64,000 nt of DNA from Arachis hypogaea (Eukaryota; Streptophyta; Magnoliopsida; Fabales; Fabaceae). Made by a program: the position numbers and the translations under genes. Under the pieces are notes generated by a model. That model was not told the DNA's origin. It saw only the letters and a program-made list of their open reading frames with translations, and ran no database searches. The stretch is taken from positions 6,812,810-6,876,809 of the forward strand of contig NC_092051.1 in NCBI RefSeq assembly GCF_003086295.3. Direction: 5' to 3'. Each line of letters opens with the position of its first letter. Within the stretch, counting starts at the first letter, position 1. Shown piece after piece: positions 21,752 to 34,800 of the stretch.

Positions 21752-24688
21752 TCAAGTATGATCGGTCTGCACGGTGAGGTCCTGCACACCCAAATCATGG
21801 TATAGACCATGCACAAATTCAAGGATTGGCCGATCATCAATCCCTTTCTTCACCTGTCACCATCATCCACTAAAACTCAGTATCTACATTTAGTTAGTTA
21901 TCCTGTCAAGAAAACACATTAGAGAACAACGAATCAATTACCTGAATTGACAATGAACCAACAACATGACCTGGCACCAATTCCCAAAAACGCGCCTGGG
22001 AGACTTCCAGAACATCTTCCTGAGCAGTAATCTAACCAAAATAAAGTATTCTTAGAAGCGAAACATTGACTCGTGAAGCAACATGTCGAAAGGAGAAGCA
22101 AACACAAGACTGAAGCGAGCAAATTTCAACCAAACACCAAAACACAAACATCCTTATAGCTGATTAGAACAATAACTTTGCGAAGTATTAAGTACAAACA
22201 TGTGGGATATGCATATGCCCAAGTCAGATGGGAGCATTGGGCAAAGCACATTTATCGCAAGTAAAGTAATAACCTGTCTCAAGCATTTGCTCAAAGCAGT
22301 TTTCGGAATGCTGGGAGATGCCATTTGTAGCAAGACACCGCCAGTTGCCCTAAAGAGTGGAAGAACAATCGTAAACACAGCAGCAGCAACAAGTCCCAAA
22401 CACAATACTTCTGCATTCTGAACCCTGTGAAGGAGACAAAAACAAGTAAAATTACAGGATCTCAAGTACTATGATTAGGAAAATCTCAAGCTCTTAATGC
22501 TTATTTTCATTCCATCCTCTCAAGATTGTAGTAACATAAAACGAAACAGTACTTACCCAATTGACAATAACCATGATGCCAATATCAGACCTGCACTGAG
22601 AAACCATTGAAGTATATAAGCTTGATTTGAATTTATAATGAGGAAAGGAAAAGCATTAACAATTTTGTGTTGCTATATTTCACATGCAAGAATATCTACC
22701 TGCGAATGGAATCTGCAAGAACATGTAGGCAAACTGAATGGTTATTCATATCTTCAGCATTTCTGTAAGCTGGAAGACAGATTCGAGAAGAATCAGATAA
22801 AGATTCAAGGTTCGAAAGGAATCCATGCATGAACATCCATACAAAATGATGAAAGGTTACATCAAGAAAATGTTAAACATTCAAGGAAATACTAACCAAG
22901 ATTAATCCGAGCATAGTTCCGAAAGAACCACACACCGATAAGATTCACAATTAAATTGGTAACCGCAGAAACAATTAAGTAATGCCTGCAAACAAAACAT
23001 GGTCAGCATAAAATCGTCAGGGAGAAAAAAAATAAAAAAAAGCGTCCCCAGATACAGAGAAAAAGGCAAGCAGTGTGACTTACTTGTGCTCTGATTCATC
23101 TTGTATGAATGCATGGAGTGCTTCAACTGCTAGGGAGAATGACATAAACAAAAGAAACAGCTGTCTACACAAGCAGCAGAAAATGAAAATTGAATATGTT
23201 AGTGCATATGACAATATTTCCTTTTACCATGCAAAACTATCTAGCATCTTATATTAGTGAGGGTTAAACTGGGTCTCAACTCAACAAGACTATATTAGGA
23301 GGCAAAAGGTTGTTGAAAAATGGTCATCACTTTTGTTACATGAGGATCATTCTGTAAATTAATGATAGCATCAGGCAACCAATTAACTATAATGCAAAGG
23401 AAACAACTGCATAAGACAGCAGTAATGGAAATGGGGAATACTTACGGCATTGGTGAATGCAGACAAAACTTCTAGCCTTTTATATCTGAAATGAATGCAC
23501 CACATTAGTTATGCTCATAATTAGGTATTTGAAATTTGAAATTATTAACCAAGAAAGTAAATAAGAGTTCAAATAATGTGTAACACACAGACAAAGTTCC
23601 AGTTATGAGTGAATCCACCATTAATTAACTGTTGGACAAATACATAATCTTGCATGATGCAAGCACAGACAAGAAGACACATGGGATAAATTTTTAATAG
23701 TGCATGAGATGCATTACAGGCACACCTAGACACATGGCCATGAAAAACTTCAAAGTCCAACAGATGTCAGTATAACCACAGCCATCTTCAACAAATCCAT
23801 CTCTTTGTTGTCCAAAAATAGTTTAAAACTCCAACTCTAACATTATATGAGAACTAGCTCATGGTATAAAATTAAGAATAACTATGTTCATGAAAAGATA
23901 AACACATCACTCAAATGTTTCACAATGCACAACTTTGTCATACAAATTCAAACATACCTTACTAATTCTACAAAGTGAATGTTTGATACTACCAAGAGTT
24001 TTTCTATTTTTCCTTTTGCTCTTTACCAATGTGAAGAACATACTTCACAGTTTACACACGAAAATACTCACACACTACATAATGAAGGATGTATTTACCC
24101 ATAAGTATATTCTCGATCAGGTTTGTTCCTTGATGCAGCCATAACAAATAGAGAAAATGTCAAAAGACCACATCCAAAAGTCAAATGAAACGCATCAGAC
24201 ACCAGACCTGAAAAAAAAAAATAAAGGAACCGAGGGTCCAACTTTAACAAAATTGAGCTCTGCATAAAATCATATATCATAAAATCTCACAAAAACTCAC
24301 ACAGAATCTTACCAACACGGCCAGTGAAGAGGCCAAAGAGCAACTCAACAGTAGAGTAGGCCACATTCAAAGAGATCATCAAAAAGAGTCTCTTCATGTA
24401 CCTATGACCAGACCTAATATTCCTAAACACACCAAAAACGAAGGAAGGAAAAGACGATCTTTCCGTGGACCCAGTGAGCTTGTCGTAACGGTGCACCGGG
24501 TTGGGAATGTCTATGCTGGAATCAGTTCGGGACAAAAAAGGTCTCCCCGAATCGACGGCAATCGGCGTATGAGGCTGCTGCTGCTGTTGGAACGAAGTTT
24601 GCCGCGAAAACGCGAACCTTCGATCGCTGCCGGTACCGAACCCGAAATCGCCGTTCATGGAGCTCCGTGGTGAGTCTCGAGCTTCCAT
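21752..24688 (-). CDS. MTPC2: Metal tolerance protein C2 (MTP5-type cation diffusion facilitator)
   Basis: Ten exons: 24313-24688, 24099-24207, 23446-23485, 23084-23160, 22897-22985, 22700-22769, 22557-22595, 22274-22424, 21942-22031 and 21752-21853. They join in phase to 380 residues. A polar Ser/Gln-rich N-terminus is followed by six hydrophobic segments and a C-terminal cytosolic domain (ending VQTDHT), the layout of CDF zinc transporters. The TM5 motif HVLAD keeps the HxxxD zinc site, but the TM2 motif reads HLTFG, lacking the second Asp. In Arabidopsis MTP5 acts with MTP12 as a Golgi zinc transporter in which MTP5 is the non-catalytic partner, which fits this change. All introns are GT-AG. 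Confidence 0.92.
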
Positions 24689-26073
24689 CTTCGGGTCCCA
24701 GAAACGAAACCGGATAAAGATCCGAACTTCGGAGTTTGGAGGAAAAGATACTGATTCTGAATCAGCTGGGTTGTTTCATCTGGTAACGAACAAAGGTAGA
24801 GGCTTTCGATTTTTGGGGGGGGGGGGAGGCGTGTTTGGAAAAACGGGTTTCTTTGTGATTGGGATTAGGGAGAGTTCATTGTTTTTCTTTTTCGTTTTTG
24901 CTGGAACTGAACATCACAGATGAATTGAAGCACAAGTCAAAAGTAAACTAAAGAAAATTTCTTTTTTCTATTTATGTTTTATTTATTTTTCAGACTTTCA
25001 ATGAGGTGCGCAAAAGCCCCACACCGGTGGGATTGAGTTGCAAGTTTATTCTACTCTTACTATAAAAGTTGGCTTGTGTAGCCTTTCCCCTGTGCTGTGG
25101 TTTCTTAATCTGGCATCTAATTGGCCTTGTCCATCTCTTAAATTTTCCTTTGATGATTTTGTTACTTCTATTTCTAACTTGGTTGAAAACCAAATGATGA
25201 ATTTGGATTTATATTTTCTCACGACGGTCGTCTGAGATTTCACTTTGATGTATATAATCCAATGGTTCTGATGGTTTTCAATCTTATTACGATGTATGCT
25301 TCAAGAAGAGTTCATTTTGGCCTTTAAAGATGCCAATTGATGTAGGAAGTTTATTTCAGTTTAAGGTCAACTTACCATACCAGCCTCTCTCATACCTAAC
25401 GTACTAAGTTACTAGCCTATAAAAAGATTCTCTTTAGCAAAAGATTAAGCCATAATTATATTATTTGCTTATTCATGCAGGCTAAAGAATGTAGCTTCAA
25501 GAATTGGCTTCTTTGTACAGAGAAATTCTTCGAAAAGAATTTGATTTATCTAAATCAACATGTGTGTTTACAATTCCAATAGAGGTACAATAGTTGTCAA
25601 TCTTTGTTCTAAAGTACTAGTTAAGGGTGAGCATGATTGCAACTACACATTTTGAGAACATCCCTTGACGAAGTTAAGAGTGATCATGAACTGCAACATT
25701 TCTTCCTTACGTTGAAACAGCTGCTCATCATAACAATGGTGGGGTTAAGAGAGTAATTCGGGTAATTTCTGTTCTGTCTGACATAACAAAAACAAAAGTA
25801 TTGGGCCACTGCAAGAGACAAAGAACACCAGATTTTTCAACTTGCAATCTTCAGATATCCAGAATGTACTGCAACAAACAAAATGATTGATTAAAGCAAG
25901 ACTGTGGATGTATCATCACTGAATCATGATGAAAGATTTGTAAGAATGATGTAATGCTAGTTGGGTGTTTAGGAGTTAATTATTGACAACAATTAAAATA
26001 CGTAAAGAAATGTCTGAAAATACATATGATGGTATACAGGGTTTACATGAAATGCCATAGGGAATTTACCTTC
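24689..26073. other. Intergenic: MTPC2 promoter and NUDT23 3' flank
   Basis: Upstream of the MTPC2 ATG there is a G-run (about 24817-24828) and pyrimidine-rich leader DNA on the transcribed strand. Reading frames at 24657-24923 and 24990-25243 have no family resemblance. NUDT23 ends at 26074. No separate gene is supported. Confidence 0.6.
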
Positions 26074-28243
26074 TCACAAGTGCATATGATGATCCAATGT
26101 ATAGGCATGAATATCTGAAGGACTCGTACCGGGCCTAATAACAACCATCGGATTGAAATCAAGCAGCATGATCAAGAATTTCAGAAATATTCCATCAAAC
26201 AGTTTACACAAGCCTTGTACTACCAAACAAGTAAAGAGCAGTAGTTACATACTACACTTAAGCATACAAGATCATCTTCAAAAGAAAACTCACTGATTTC
26301 ACGTGTCTGCAAAAAATATGACGATGCATAGCGCAAAGTCATGTAAAGATTGACTAGTTCATTTTGTGCAATTTTGCTAATCATGAGACAACCCAATCCA
26401 CACAACTAGTTGAGATCCATGTACTTAAGAAGGCCAACATAACTTTATCCAAATGACATTATCATTGCTTTCTAAAATAATATTCTTTCTTCTCTCAAAT
26501 AAATGATGCATAAGATTCTGAAGGAAACATAGTGTATTTGGGAAGAAAATACCTTTTGTTGATGATGCCATAATGGAATTTAGGTTTTCCAGCCTTAACA
26601 TCCTCAACATACTGCAGCCACGACCCACGAACAACATGAGATGCACAGTATGAGTGTGCAAAGACCAAAAGAATAAAAAATGAAAGTAAAAGCAGCCCAA
26701 GTCTAGAAATATGTGAATCATACCAAACTTAAGGTAACCACCATTGATGAAAAGGATAGAGAATTGATAGGTATTTCATCAACCGGAAATAGTTGGCATT
26801 CTGATGATTCTGGACCCGGTGAAAAGTGGGGTGTCTTCAGTTTTGCTAAGAATATCATATAAGTCTGCCTCAAACATGCCATAATCATTATCAAATTCTT
26901 AAACTAGAAAAGTGAATATCCATAAATAAATAAATAAGGAGATAAATCAAAGCTTCTGTCTCACTTGACCGATTAAAGGAATATCCAATTGAGCAAACGG
27001 AGAAATAACTTCCACATCAGCGTTTGCTTCTTCCCTCGTTTCCCTTATAGCACCTTCCACAGCTGATTCTCCAATTTCCAAATAACCAGCAGGAAGCGTC
27101 CTTATTGACACCAAAATATGGAATTGAATTAACATAGCTCCTATGAGATAAGGAAAAAGCTTCATGCTTACAGTGAATGCATTAGCATCTTTAACATACA
27201 TACATGGTTCTGGGGAAAATCATGTAATATGAATGAGATCAGAATCAATGTAAATAGACTGTTCAAAAATTCCATTCCTACCAAAGGCCATGAGATGGTT
27301 GAATATTCCTCTTGCAAAGAAGGACCTTGTTATCATGATCGATGAGGCAACCGACTACCTACTTCGCCAGCCAAAAATTACGTCACATTCATAAGCAAGT
27401 AATTAGTGTTTTGCTTTTTTTATGAACGCAATGAATGGAATACGTGCCCGTGTGTATTAAATAATTCTTTTCTGGACATCAGTCAGAGAATTCATTAAAG
27501 CAATAAGGCATGCTATATGTATATATCTTAACCTCCATCAACACATCACATCGCCTCCAAAATAAATCCTAAAGCTTATAGTAAGTGACATCAAAAGGAA
27601 GCTGATAAGCTAATTCAGGTAGGTACCATTTTTGGATTCTGATAAGCAATCTTCCCACAAAGTGTACAAATGGCTCTCAATTTTTCTTCTCCATCAGGTA
27701 TATCATGCTTTGTTGGACCACCACACCACTGACAGAACTTGATGTTTCGAACACCCTAAGTTGTTATGCGACAAAGCTAAATCAATTATGAACTATGTAG
27801 ATACATGCTCTCGCATAAGATCTTAATACTTGTGACTAGTTGCAACAACAACATATCTTGTACAAATGCGAAATGGAATATTATAAAATCAGCTCTGCAC
27901 CTATCAACCCCTCATCCCAATTCTCTCAAAAGATCCAATCTTTGAAATTTAAATTGACAGAATCTTTAGCATTAGGAAAGGGTAAAAAAAAAAAGCGAGA
28001 GAGAAAACTCACAGCAGAATGAAGTAGTGGTGGGGGTGGTGGTGATGATGAAGCGTGAAAGGGAGTGAATCGAAGCCTGCGAGGTCGGGGCGTGGAAGAA
28101 TCGATGGAAGGGTATGGGATTGGGGAGAATGAGGAAAAGGGTTTGGAATTGAAAGAAGATGAAATAGAAATGAAGGAAAGGGATTGTTTGAGGCTCCAAC
28201 AACGGAGGGTAACACACCCACGTATCTGAATAGCTTTCAGCAT
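26074..28243 (-). CDS. NUDT23: Nudix hydrolase 23, chloroplast type (FAD pyrophosphatase family)
   Basis: Seven exons: 28013-28243, 27627-27755, 27282-27358, 26965-27100, 26724-26864, 26553-26611 and 26074-26134. They close in phase to 277 residues. The first 77 residues are Ser/Pro/Arg-rich with few acidic residues, as in a chloroplast transit peptide. A zinc-ribbon follows (C85-x2-C88 and C107-x2-C110). The Nudix box is at residues 151-172: GYLEIGE, then REtREEaN, matching G-x5-E-x7-R-E-x2-E-E. The Arabidopsis homologue hydrolyses FAD and ADP-ribose-type substrates and tunes flavin levels in plastids. The C-terminus ([21 protein letters not shown]) matches the family end. All introns are GT-AG. 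Confidence 0.93.
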
Positions 28244-29348
28244 TCTTCTGCTTCTCTCAAAGGATCAAAGGTTCTATTTTGGAACCCACACCATTCAATG
28301 TTCTTCTTCTCCTGCTACTACTTCATGCTTCATACATACCAAAGCCTTTTCTCATCTGCTACACTCACGCCAATCCCAAATTTCGGATAAATTTTGTAAT
28401 TATTTAATTTTATTGAAGGGTTAACAATATAACCATAACCCCCAAACCAACGGTTGGTTGAAGGAATAGTTAGTTGCACTATCGAATCATTACATACACA
28501 AAGCAAGATTCGAATTCTAACAACTAGTTGAACTGACGAATAAATTAGTTACTCGACCAACTCAAGCAAGATTCGAATTCTAACTAGTTGAACTGACAAA
28601 TAAATTAGTCACTCGACCAACTCAAGTTAGTTCTAATCAATGAATTTGTTAGTATCGGATCAATCAAAGTAAAAAAAATAAGCCTGAATATTCAAATGTG
28701 GTTATCAATTAAACCCAAAAAAAAAAGTTTTTAGAAGTTTCTCTTTCAACCATAATCCCTCCCTCATTTTGTAGGATTTGACTTTCTTTAAATTATTTTT
28801 TCTTTCCCCCCACAAAAATATTCTCTGTTAATAAGTGAAAGACAGAGTAGAACACATTAAATTGTTAATAAAAGAATATTCGCTTTTGCTCCAAGCCACA
28901 ATTGGATGTCCCCTTCTTAAACGAAGAAAGCATATCGATCAACAAAGGGATGTAACCGTTAGGAGATTTTGAGAATAATATGCTGCTTAATGTAGTACAA
29001 CAAATATAACTTAAATACATCCGAGAAAAAAATTGTTAATATTATTAATGATACATTTGTAATTGTGAAATAGCATACACATTATTTCCACTATTATCTA
29101 ATAAAATTAATCAACAAACAAGAGATACAGTGAAAGGAAGCTCCTTGTGTTAAATTAGCATGGTCAAACATACACCAGCTCTCTTGGAGAAAGGCCTCAC
29201 TGTTGACCACTCAAGTCCTAGGGATTTAAGCTTCTCTGCCTAACATTTGAAAATACAAGAAATTTATCAAAAGAAAACAAATGTTACATGAGGTGAACAG
29301 AGAGAATGGAAAATTCTAGAAAAGGAAATACATACATGAGGAGCATCC
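28244..29348. other. Intergenic DNA between NUDT23 and J-domain gene
   Basis: AT-rich sequence with a local direct repeat: CAAGATTCGAATTCTAAC occurs at about 28503 and 28565, each followed by AACTAGTTGAACTGAC-like sequence. This reflects a short tandem duplication of about 60 bp. No gene is supported. Confidence 0.6.
28503..28627. repeat. Imperfect tandem duplication of about 60 bp
   Basis: GCAAGATTCGAATTCTAAC followed by CTAGTTGAACTGAC and AATAAATTAGT-ACTCGACCAACTC occurs twice in a row, with a small deletion in the second copy. Confidence 0.8.
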
Positions 29349-31894
29349 TTAATCCAAGGCCAGCTTATCACATAAAGACTGATAAGCTGCACTGCAGAGC
29401 TTGAATTTCTCCTCTGCTATACCCTACCAATATACAGAATGTAAAATAGATCATGAAATTTGATAGAAAATCTGGAGTAAGGAAAAGAACAAGGAAGGAG
29501 TGGGGAATATAATCAGTTGTTAGAGCTTGGCAACACCTTGGAAGAGCCTTGATGACGATCTGGATGCCACTTTAGAGCACATACGCGATACCTGACGACA
29601 AAAATGGTAATATCATAAGTAAAAAAAAAAAAAATAAAGTAACTTTGGCCACCTAGCATTTTGGTGAAGGGAAAGGGACAGAAGAAGAATTAAGAACCTA
29701 CGCATTTTTCACTTCTTCAAGTTTCAGAGGACCAGAAGGACTCAATCCAAGGGCTAATCTATCTGTAGTTAAATCTGAATGTAAACTATCAGACTCGGAT
29801 GCAGAGTCATAATCGCTTTCACTCCGATGTCTCCAGCTCCAAGATTTCTCATAATTAGAAAAGCGTGCAGACCTCCTCCACTGAGGATTTTCCTCATTGA
29901 TGAAGGACCAGTAGTGGTATCTATTCCCACCAAAGGTAGAGCGGAAAATGGTTTCAATATCGAAATCATCTTCACAAAAGAATGGATCTCCTAAAGAAAT
30001 CAAATTTGACTGCATTTAGTAATGACTCCACAATATGCTTTATATCCCATCTGGAATGTTATATTTTATATTAAAAGTAAAAACAGAAATGCTGAAATTC
30101 GGTCCTCATTTAAGAAAGCTTATGATGATAGATCAAATCATCAAATCAAATTAATTCATGGTCTCTGGCTCTTTAATCTCTCAAAATTCTACTTGGGCAG
30201 ACAGTAAGTTTCCCGGACCAGATTTGATTAGAAAAATTTCCACAGAAGGAATCAGCGTACAACTATATGATACATATGGAATATTCTATGACACCATAAG
30301 TATTTCAGACACCCTTACTTCTGTATCGATGACTTCCTTGACCGTTATTCCTGTGCTTTCCAGAGGCTCCAGCAGTATATTGCTTTCTAAACCATGACGG
30401 CCCCCCACTTGAAGATGGATCATCCTCATCATCAATATCTTGCTTCCACCTCTAAACCATACAGAAAAGAAAGCAACCATAACCACTTTAGATGCAACAT
30501 TGTAAGAGATACTAATGATAATCATGGAAGATTAGAAGCAAAGGGACCTCCTAGACAGTATCTATGACCAACACAGTTCATACAGAGAAGACCTAAGTAG
30601 GTGAATGATAAAAGGTACTAGTAAAGATAAGATGGGGAGGAGAGCTGAGAGCATGAAAGGTCATTCAAATAACCCTAAAATCTGAAGTGCCAACTTTAGT
30701 AAAGAGTTCCATAATTAATGTGTATAAACAGAGGCCATCTCATCATTTCACAGCATTTTGAACATTATAACAGTTAAAGGAGATAAAAGGATACATACAT
30801 AAAAACTTAAGTCACAATCGTATTGCCAGAACTTAAGAATGTCAGAAATCATGTTCATTCTGATAGAAATTTCATTGAAGAAATATAACCTAGAATGGAA
30901 CAAATGTGAAGGGAAACGATGGGTATTGTATAAATTGTTCCAGTTACCCTTCATAAGTATTATTTCTAGGATGGAAACTCCTCTAAAGTACACAAGTTGG
31001 TAAAGTGAGAAAGTAGGGGTGTTAGCACCCTTGGATAATTAAATTCAGTCAAAATAACAAACATAAAACACAATAAAATCAAAGTCCAAAGAAATGCAAA
31101 TAGAAATGAATAACTGCAGCAAGATTAAAATGAATAAACGATCAAGAGTCTTGTTGAAAACCATATGATCGAGTTATCCGGTTCCAAAATTGACCATCTG
31201 TCTCAATTTGTTGTGAAGAATGAGAAAAGCACATACAAATGGACACAGAGATGAATAAGAGAATATCAAGATAAGTTTGTTATCCGTGCATTGAAAAATT
31301 GTGCAAGCATGACAAGCATCACGAACCTGAAATAGGAACTCTGCATAATCATTCATACTGCGAATTATTCTTTGCTTTCCATGCATCTTCCTAAACCTTC
31401 TCGAGTAATGGTTGCATTTCTGCAATATAACAATTAAGCAATGCTTTCACCCCCTAAATAGAAAAGGCCTAAACAGCAAAATTCAACACCACATTTCTTA
31501 ATCTTAAAACACAAACAAACACTTTAACATTTTTAAATCAACCGTGTAGATTGCAAAATCTTAAAACTCCAGGATCATTATCATAAAAAAACATTTTGCT
31601 TTGTAAGTTGATAGAGAATCAGAAACAAGCGAAAATTAAAAGAGAGTAAATTGGAATTCTAATGGCGAATGAAAGAGTATGACTAAGCGAAGAAAAAGGG
31701 AAACTAACAGAATCCCAGGAATTACGCCGTTTGCGTTCCAAGAAGGGAGTGGAATGAAAGAGTGCAGCCCGAAGAGAGAAATGGAGATTGTTGGTGTTAG
31801 AGCTCAAGAGTGAGGCTTTCATGGCACCGATGTTCATTGTTTTCGTGGTGGTGGTGGTGATGGTGGTGATGGTGCAAATCGATCTTGAAAGCAA
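29349..31894 (-). CDS. DnaJ-like protein with C-terminal J domain, organelle-targeted
   Basis: Six exons: 31709-31894, 31327-31419, 30319-30451, 29702-29990, 29537-29591 and 29349-29423. They join in phase to 276 residues. The C-terminal 70 residues form a J domain: LGLSPSGPL, then helix II with the HPD tripeptide (KWHPDRHQG, near residue 243), then a helix III with FKLCSAAYQSL. J domains stimulate the ATPase of Hsp70. The middle part is acidic and Ser/Arg-rich and has no family I recognise. The N-terminus is rich in Ser, Thr and Arg, fitting a mitochondrial or plastid presequence. Later in-frame Met codons (residues 20 and 25) could be the real start. All introns are GT-AG. Confidence 0.85.
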
Positions 31895-34800
31895 TGAACG
31901 ATGATGCTTTCAAAGGGGCAAACGAACCCAGTAACCCTTCAACAAAAGAAGGGGTTCGGGGATGTCTAATTAACACTCAATATTTTGCAAACGTGTTAGG
32001 TTTAAATTTTGCATTCTTTTTTTAAACAACATAATTAAGCTGCAATGCAAGCTTATTTATTTAAAGGATTTAACTAATATTTGGTTCCTAAAATTTTGAG
32101 TAAAATCTCAATCTGCTTCTAATTATTTTACAAATTTTTATTCTGTTTTTCAGTGATTGAAAAATGATATTGTGATTTTTTACTATTAATTCTATTAGAT
32201 ATTATGTTTTTATGTTAATATTTTTGTTTAAAACTAACAGATCTTGTCTACATGTATTGTTAATTCAAAATACTGTTGTTTTATTTTTTATTTTTTCTTT
32301 TATTAGTGTACTTTATTACTATCTTAAACACTGCTATCACCATCAACACGACTCTATTATCTTCATTTCTCTCAAACTATACCCCTCAATCTCTCACTTT
32401 ATTATCACCATTTACCTTATTTTTATTTTTACCATGTCTATTTCTGTTTCTAATTCTCAATTTTGTCCTCGACCTATTCTCATAGTCTCACTCATTCTTA
32501 CAACAATACAATATACTCTAAGATTCATATTTCACTCCGCTTAATTTTTGCAGTCTCTTCTCTCTTTTTTTTCCTCTCCCATTTGTCTCTCTTATTTTTT
32601 ATAATTTTTTTAATTTTATTAATTTTGGATCTATATTTTAGTTTGTTTAAAAAAATTTAATGTTGCACTGGATGATTTTGTTATTGTTAAAGTTAAGAAA
32701 TTGTGATATCGTCAATGAGAATAAAGAGTGAAAGACAGAATTAGACATAATAAAGGTGGAGTGAGAAAGGTATGGTGAAAGAAAATGATGGAGGAAGAGG
32801 GGATAAGTTTGTGGTAACATTAAAAGATATTAGTGAGGTGCAATAACAAATGTTAGATGATGATGGAGGTGACGAAGTGAGGTAGTGGCAGTTAGGGTGG
32901 AGTGAAGAGGTGTGATTGTGATGGGATGAACAACCAATGAAAGAAAAAGAAATAAAAAAGAAGTAAAGCGTTTTGAGATGTGCAAATTGGTAGTGTTCTA
33001 CTAACTCATCACCAGGTGATTTGTCTCTTTAAATGGTTGCTTGACACATATTGAATTAGCGATATACGTAGATAAGATCCGTTAGATCTAAACGAAGATA
33101 TTAATAGAAGGAGTATAATACATGACGGAATTAATCGTAAAAGACTGCAATGTTATTTTTCAATCGACGAGGAACAAAATGAGAATTTGTAACATTGTTA
33201 AGAAGAGGGTTAGGGGTTTACTCTAAAATTTTTACCGTTTGAAAATAGTTTAAAAAGTTGTAGCATGCAAATTAAAAATGATTTTCATTGAGCAAAAATA
33301 CTGTAATTATATTTAATAAAATAGTTTTTAAAATTAAAAAAGATCATAATAAACACATATTTTAATTTTGATGCATTGATAGTATAAAATATTTTATATA
33401 GTTGTGCAATCATATCTATTTTTTTGATGACCATTTACGTGGTCAATGTGAAAAATAATTATTTTTAGTTATGTGACATTACGTAATTAAATACACGTAT
33501 AAAATTATTTTATATATTCTCATACAATTTTAAAAATAACAAAAAAACATAAAACACAAATCAAATATATAAGACTTTAAATTTTTATATTTCTAATATA
33601 TTTTTAATGTATTCAAATATATTAAAAACATCAAAATTACTCTTTTTAATTAGCATAACTGCCCCTTATTTGTTAGCTGATTCAACTAAAATATTACATA
33701 AGAATTAATTTTTAATAAAATCAGAAGACAAATCAATCTTTTAATTTTAAAATGTAAAATGGTATTTTAGAAAATAATAAATTTATAGTTTTACCTTATT
33801 AAATAATAATATGTGTAATATTTTAAAAGTAAAAACTACTTTTTTATTTAATTTTTTTTATATACAATCTGACCAATATAAAATTTATTAAGTGCTTAAG
33901 AGTATACTCAATAGTCAATAAAATAAAAACTTTTGATTTTTCAATGCGTTGAATACATACAAATTTTGAAAACCAACATTGATTTTATACTTTTAATAAA
34001 AGTTTATTTATTCAGTATCATTAACTAATGTTTTTAGGATATTAATTAGCAAAACTTCAATGTATTGCCTTCGAAGAGTGATCTGCATTTGGTTTAGATT
34101 AGCAAAAAGTAATTTTTATATAATCATTTTGGATAATAATAAAATCAACTTATTTTAAATATATAGGGAATTTAATTTTAATACATAGTATAAATAATAA
34201 AGTAATTCTAAGAAATTAATATTACAACAATTAATTTGAATAAATATTATACTAGTCTACCAAACGATTTTAGTACAAAGTCACTAAAGATAAACTTTTG
34301 TTAAGTTTATATTTTGGATATAGGTGAAAATTTACATGCAATTGTTTTTATGTGAATTTGATAGTTAATAATTATTAAATAATTTGATAAATTTGAGTAA
34401 ATTATCATTTAACAGTTATTAATTATCATGTAAAAATGAATTGGATCTTTTTGGTGGACCGTTTAGATCTCTCGGTAAGCCGTTTGAAGTTTTTCTGGCT
34501 GCGGTCATTTCGACGGGATCAAATTTTTAAGATCTGTTACGGTTCCTACTCCTTCTGCGATCGTGGTTCGGAGTTCTTGATCTATATTCTCTATGGGAAG
34601 TAATTTAAAAAATCACTTTATCGATGTGTTCTAACTAGTAGCGTTTGTTGGTAGCGACTCTGCTTGCTATAAACTATATCCGGTGACGCAATTCTTGGAT
34701 TATTCGGTTTGTGTCTTCGCCTACGCTCACGAATGGTTTGCTTCTATTAAATCGGCAATCATCTCTTGGGAGTGTCACCTTGGCTGGTTGGACTACCCTT

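Noticed and set aside
25192..25235. ATGATGA and CTGA resembling C/D snoRNA boxes
   Set aside because: The boxes are only about 40 bases apart and there is no terminal stem.
32212..32660. Overlapping hydrophobic frames resembling a membrane protein
   Set aside because: The DNA is a pyrimidine-rich low-complexity block; the hydrophobicity follows from composition in several frames.
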